A DNA stretch of 7,057 nt from an uncultured Kingella sp. (GTDB lineage Bacteria > Pseudomonadota > Gammaproteobacteria > Burkholderiales > Neisseriaceae). Location: the NCBI GenBank assembly GCA_916720425.1, contig CAKARD010000069.1, positions 1-7,057 of the forward strand, in the 5' to 3' direction. The notes under the pieces are model-generated. The model ran no database searches and was not told the origin of the DNA. It saw only the letters and a program-made list of their open reading frames with translations. This document shows, piece after piece, positions 7,041 through 7,057 of the stretch. The translations under genes were made by a program, and so were the position numbers. Within the stretch, counting starts at the first letter, position 1; each line of letters opens with the position of its first letter.

Positions 7041-7057
7041 ATCATAGCCCCAACTAT

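Noticed and set aside
7041..7057. Bases after purA as a terminator or next gene leader
   Set aside because: Seventeen bases with no stem or start codon, too short to judge.

Overview
The window looks like an ordinary stretch of a low-GC (roughly low-forties percent by eye) Gram-negative proteobacterial chromosome. The GshB and ThyA sequences, as I remember the families, are closest to the Neisseriaceae type, for example the GshB start MKILFIADPM and the ThyA segment LGDAHLYRNH. A relatively AT-rich member of Neisseriaceae, or a close betaproteobacterial relative, is the best guess. This is inference from remembered family sequences and has not been searched. I saw no exact copy of the Neisseriaceae DNA-uptake sequence dialects I can recall.

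Layout: all six genes are complete, on the + strand and tightly packed. gshB (glutathione synthetase, 20-1018) and thyA (thymidylate synthase, 1020-1814) form a pair separated by one base, with the thyA ribosome binding site inside the end of gshB. A good intrinsic terminator (1862-1890) closes this unit. A new unit then starts with a 2Fe-2S/FAD/NAD(P)H reductase (1931-2935). It is followed 27 bp later by sotB, a major facilitator sugar-efflux-type transporter (2963-4138). A 68-bp gap with a plausible promoter leads to tldD (metalloprotease subunit, 4207-5655). An 83-bp gap leads to purA (adenylosuccinate synthetase, 5739-7040). The last 17 bases hold nothing I can identify.

The genes do not form one pathway. 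gshB serves thiol redox, thyA makes dTMP and purA makes AMP. tldD encodes half of the TldD/TldE protease, and its partner is not in the window. sotB is an exporter, and the reductase has no visible oxygenase or other electron acceptor beside it. No gap exceeds about 120 bp, so there is no long unexplained non-coding region. I found no RNA gene, mobile element, CRISPR array or phage gene. I do not see a previously undescribed system. The points worth a second look are small: the gshB-thyA junction, the extended basic GshB tail, short or weak leaders at two genes, a triple cysteine in the ferredoxin domain, and the unassigned reductase-transporter pair.
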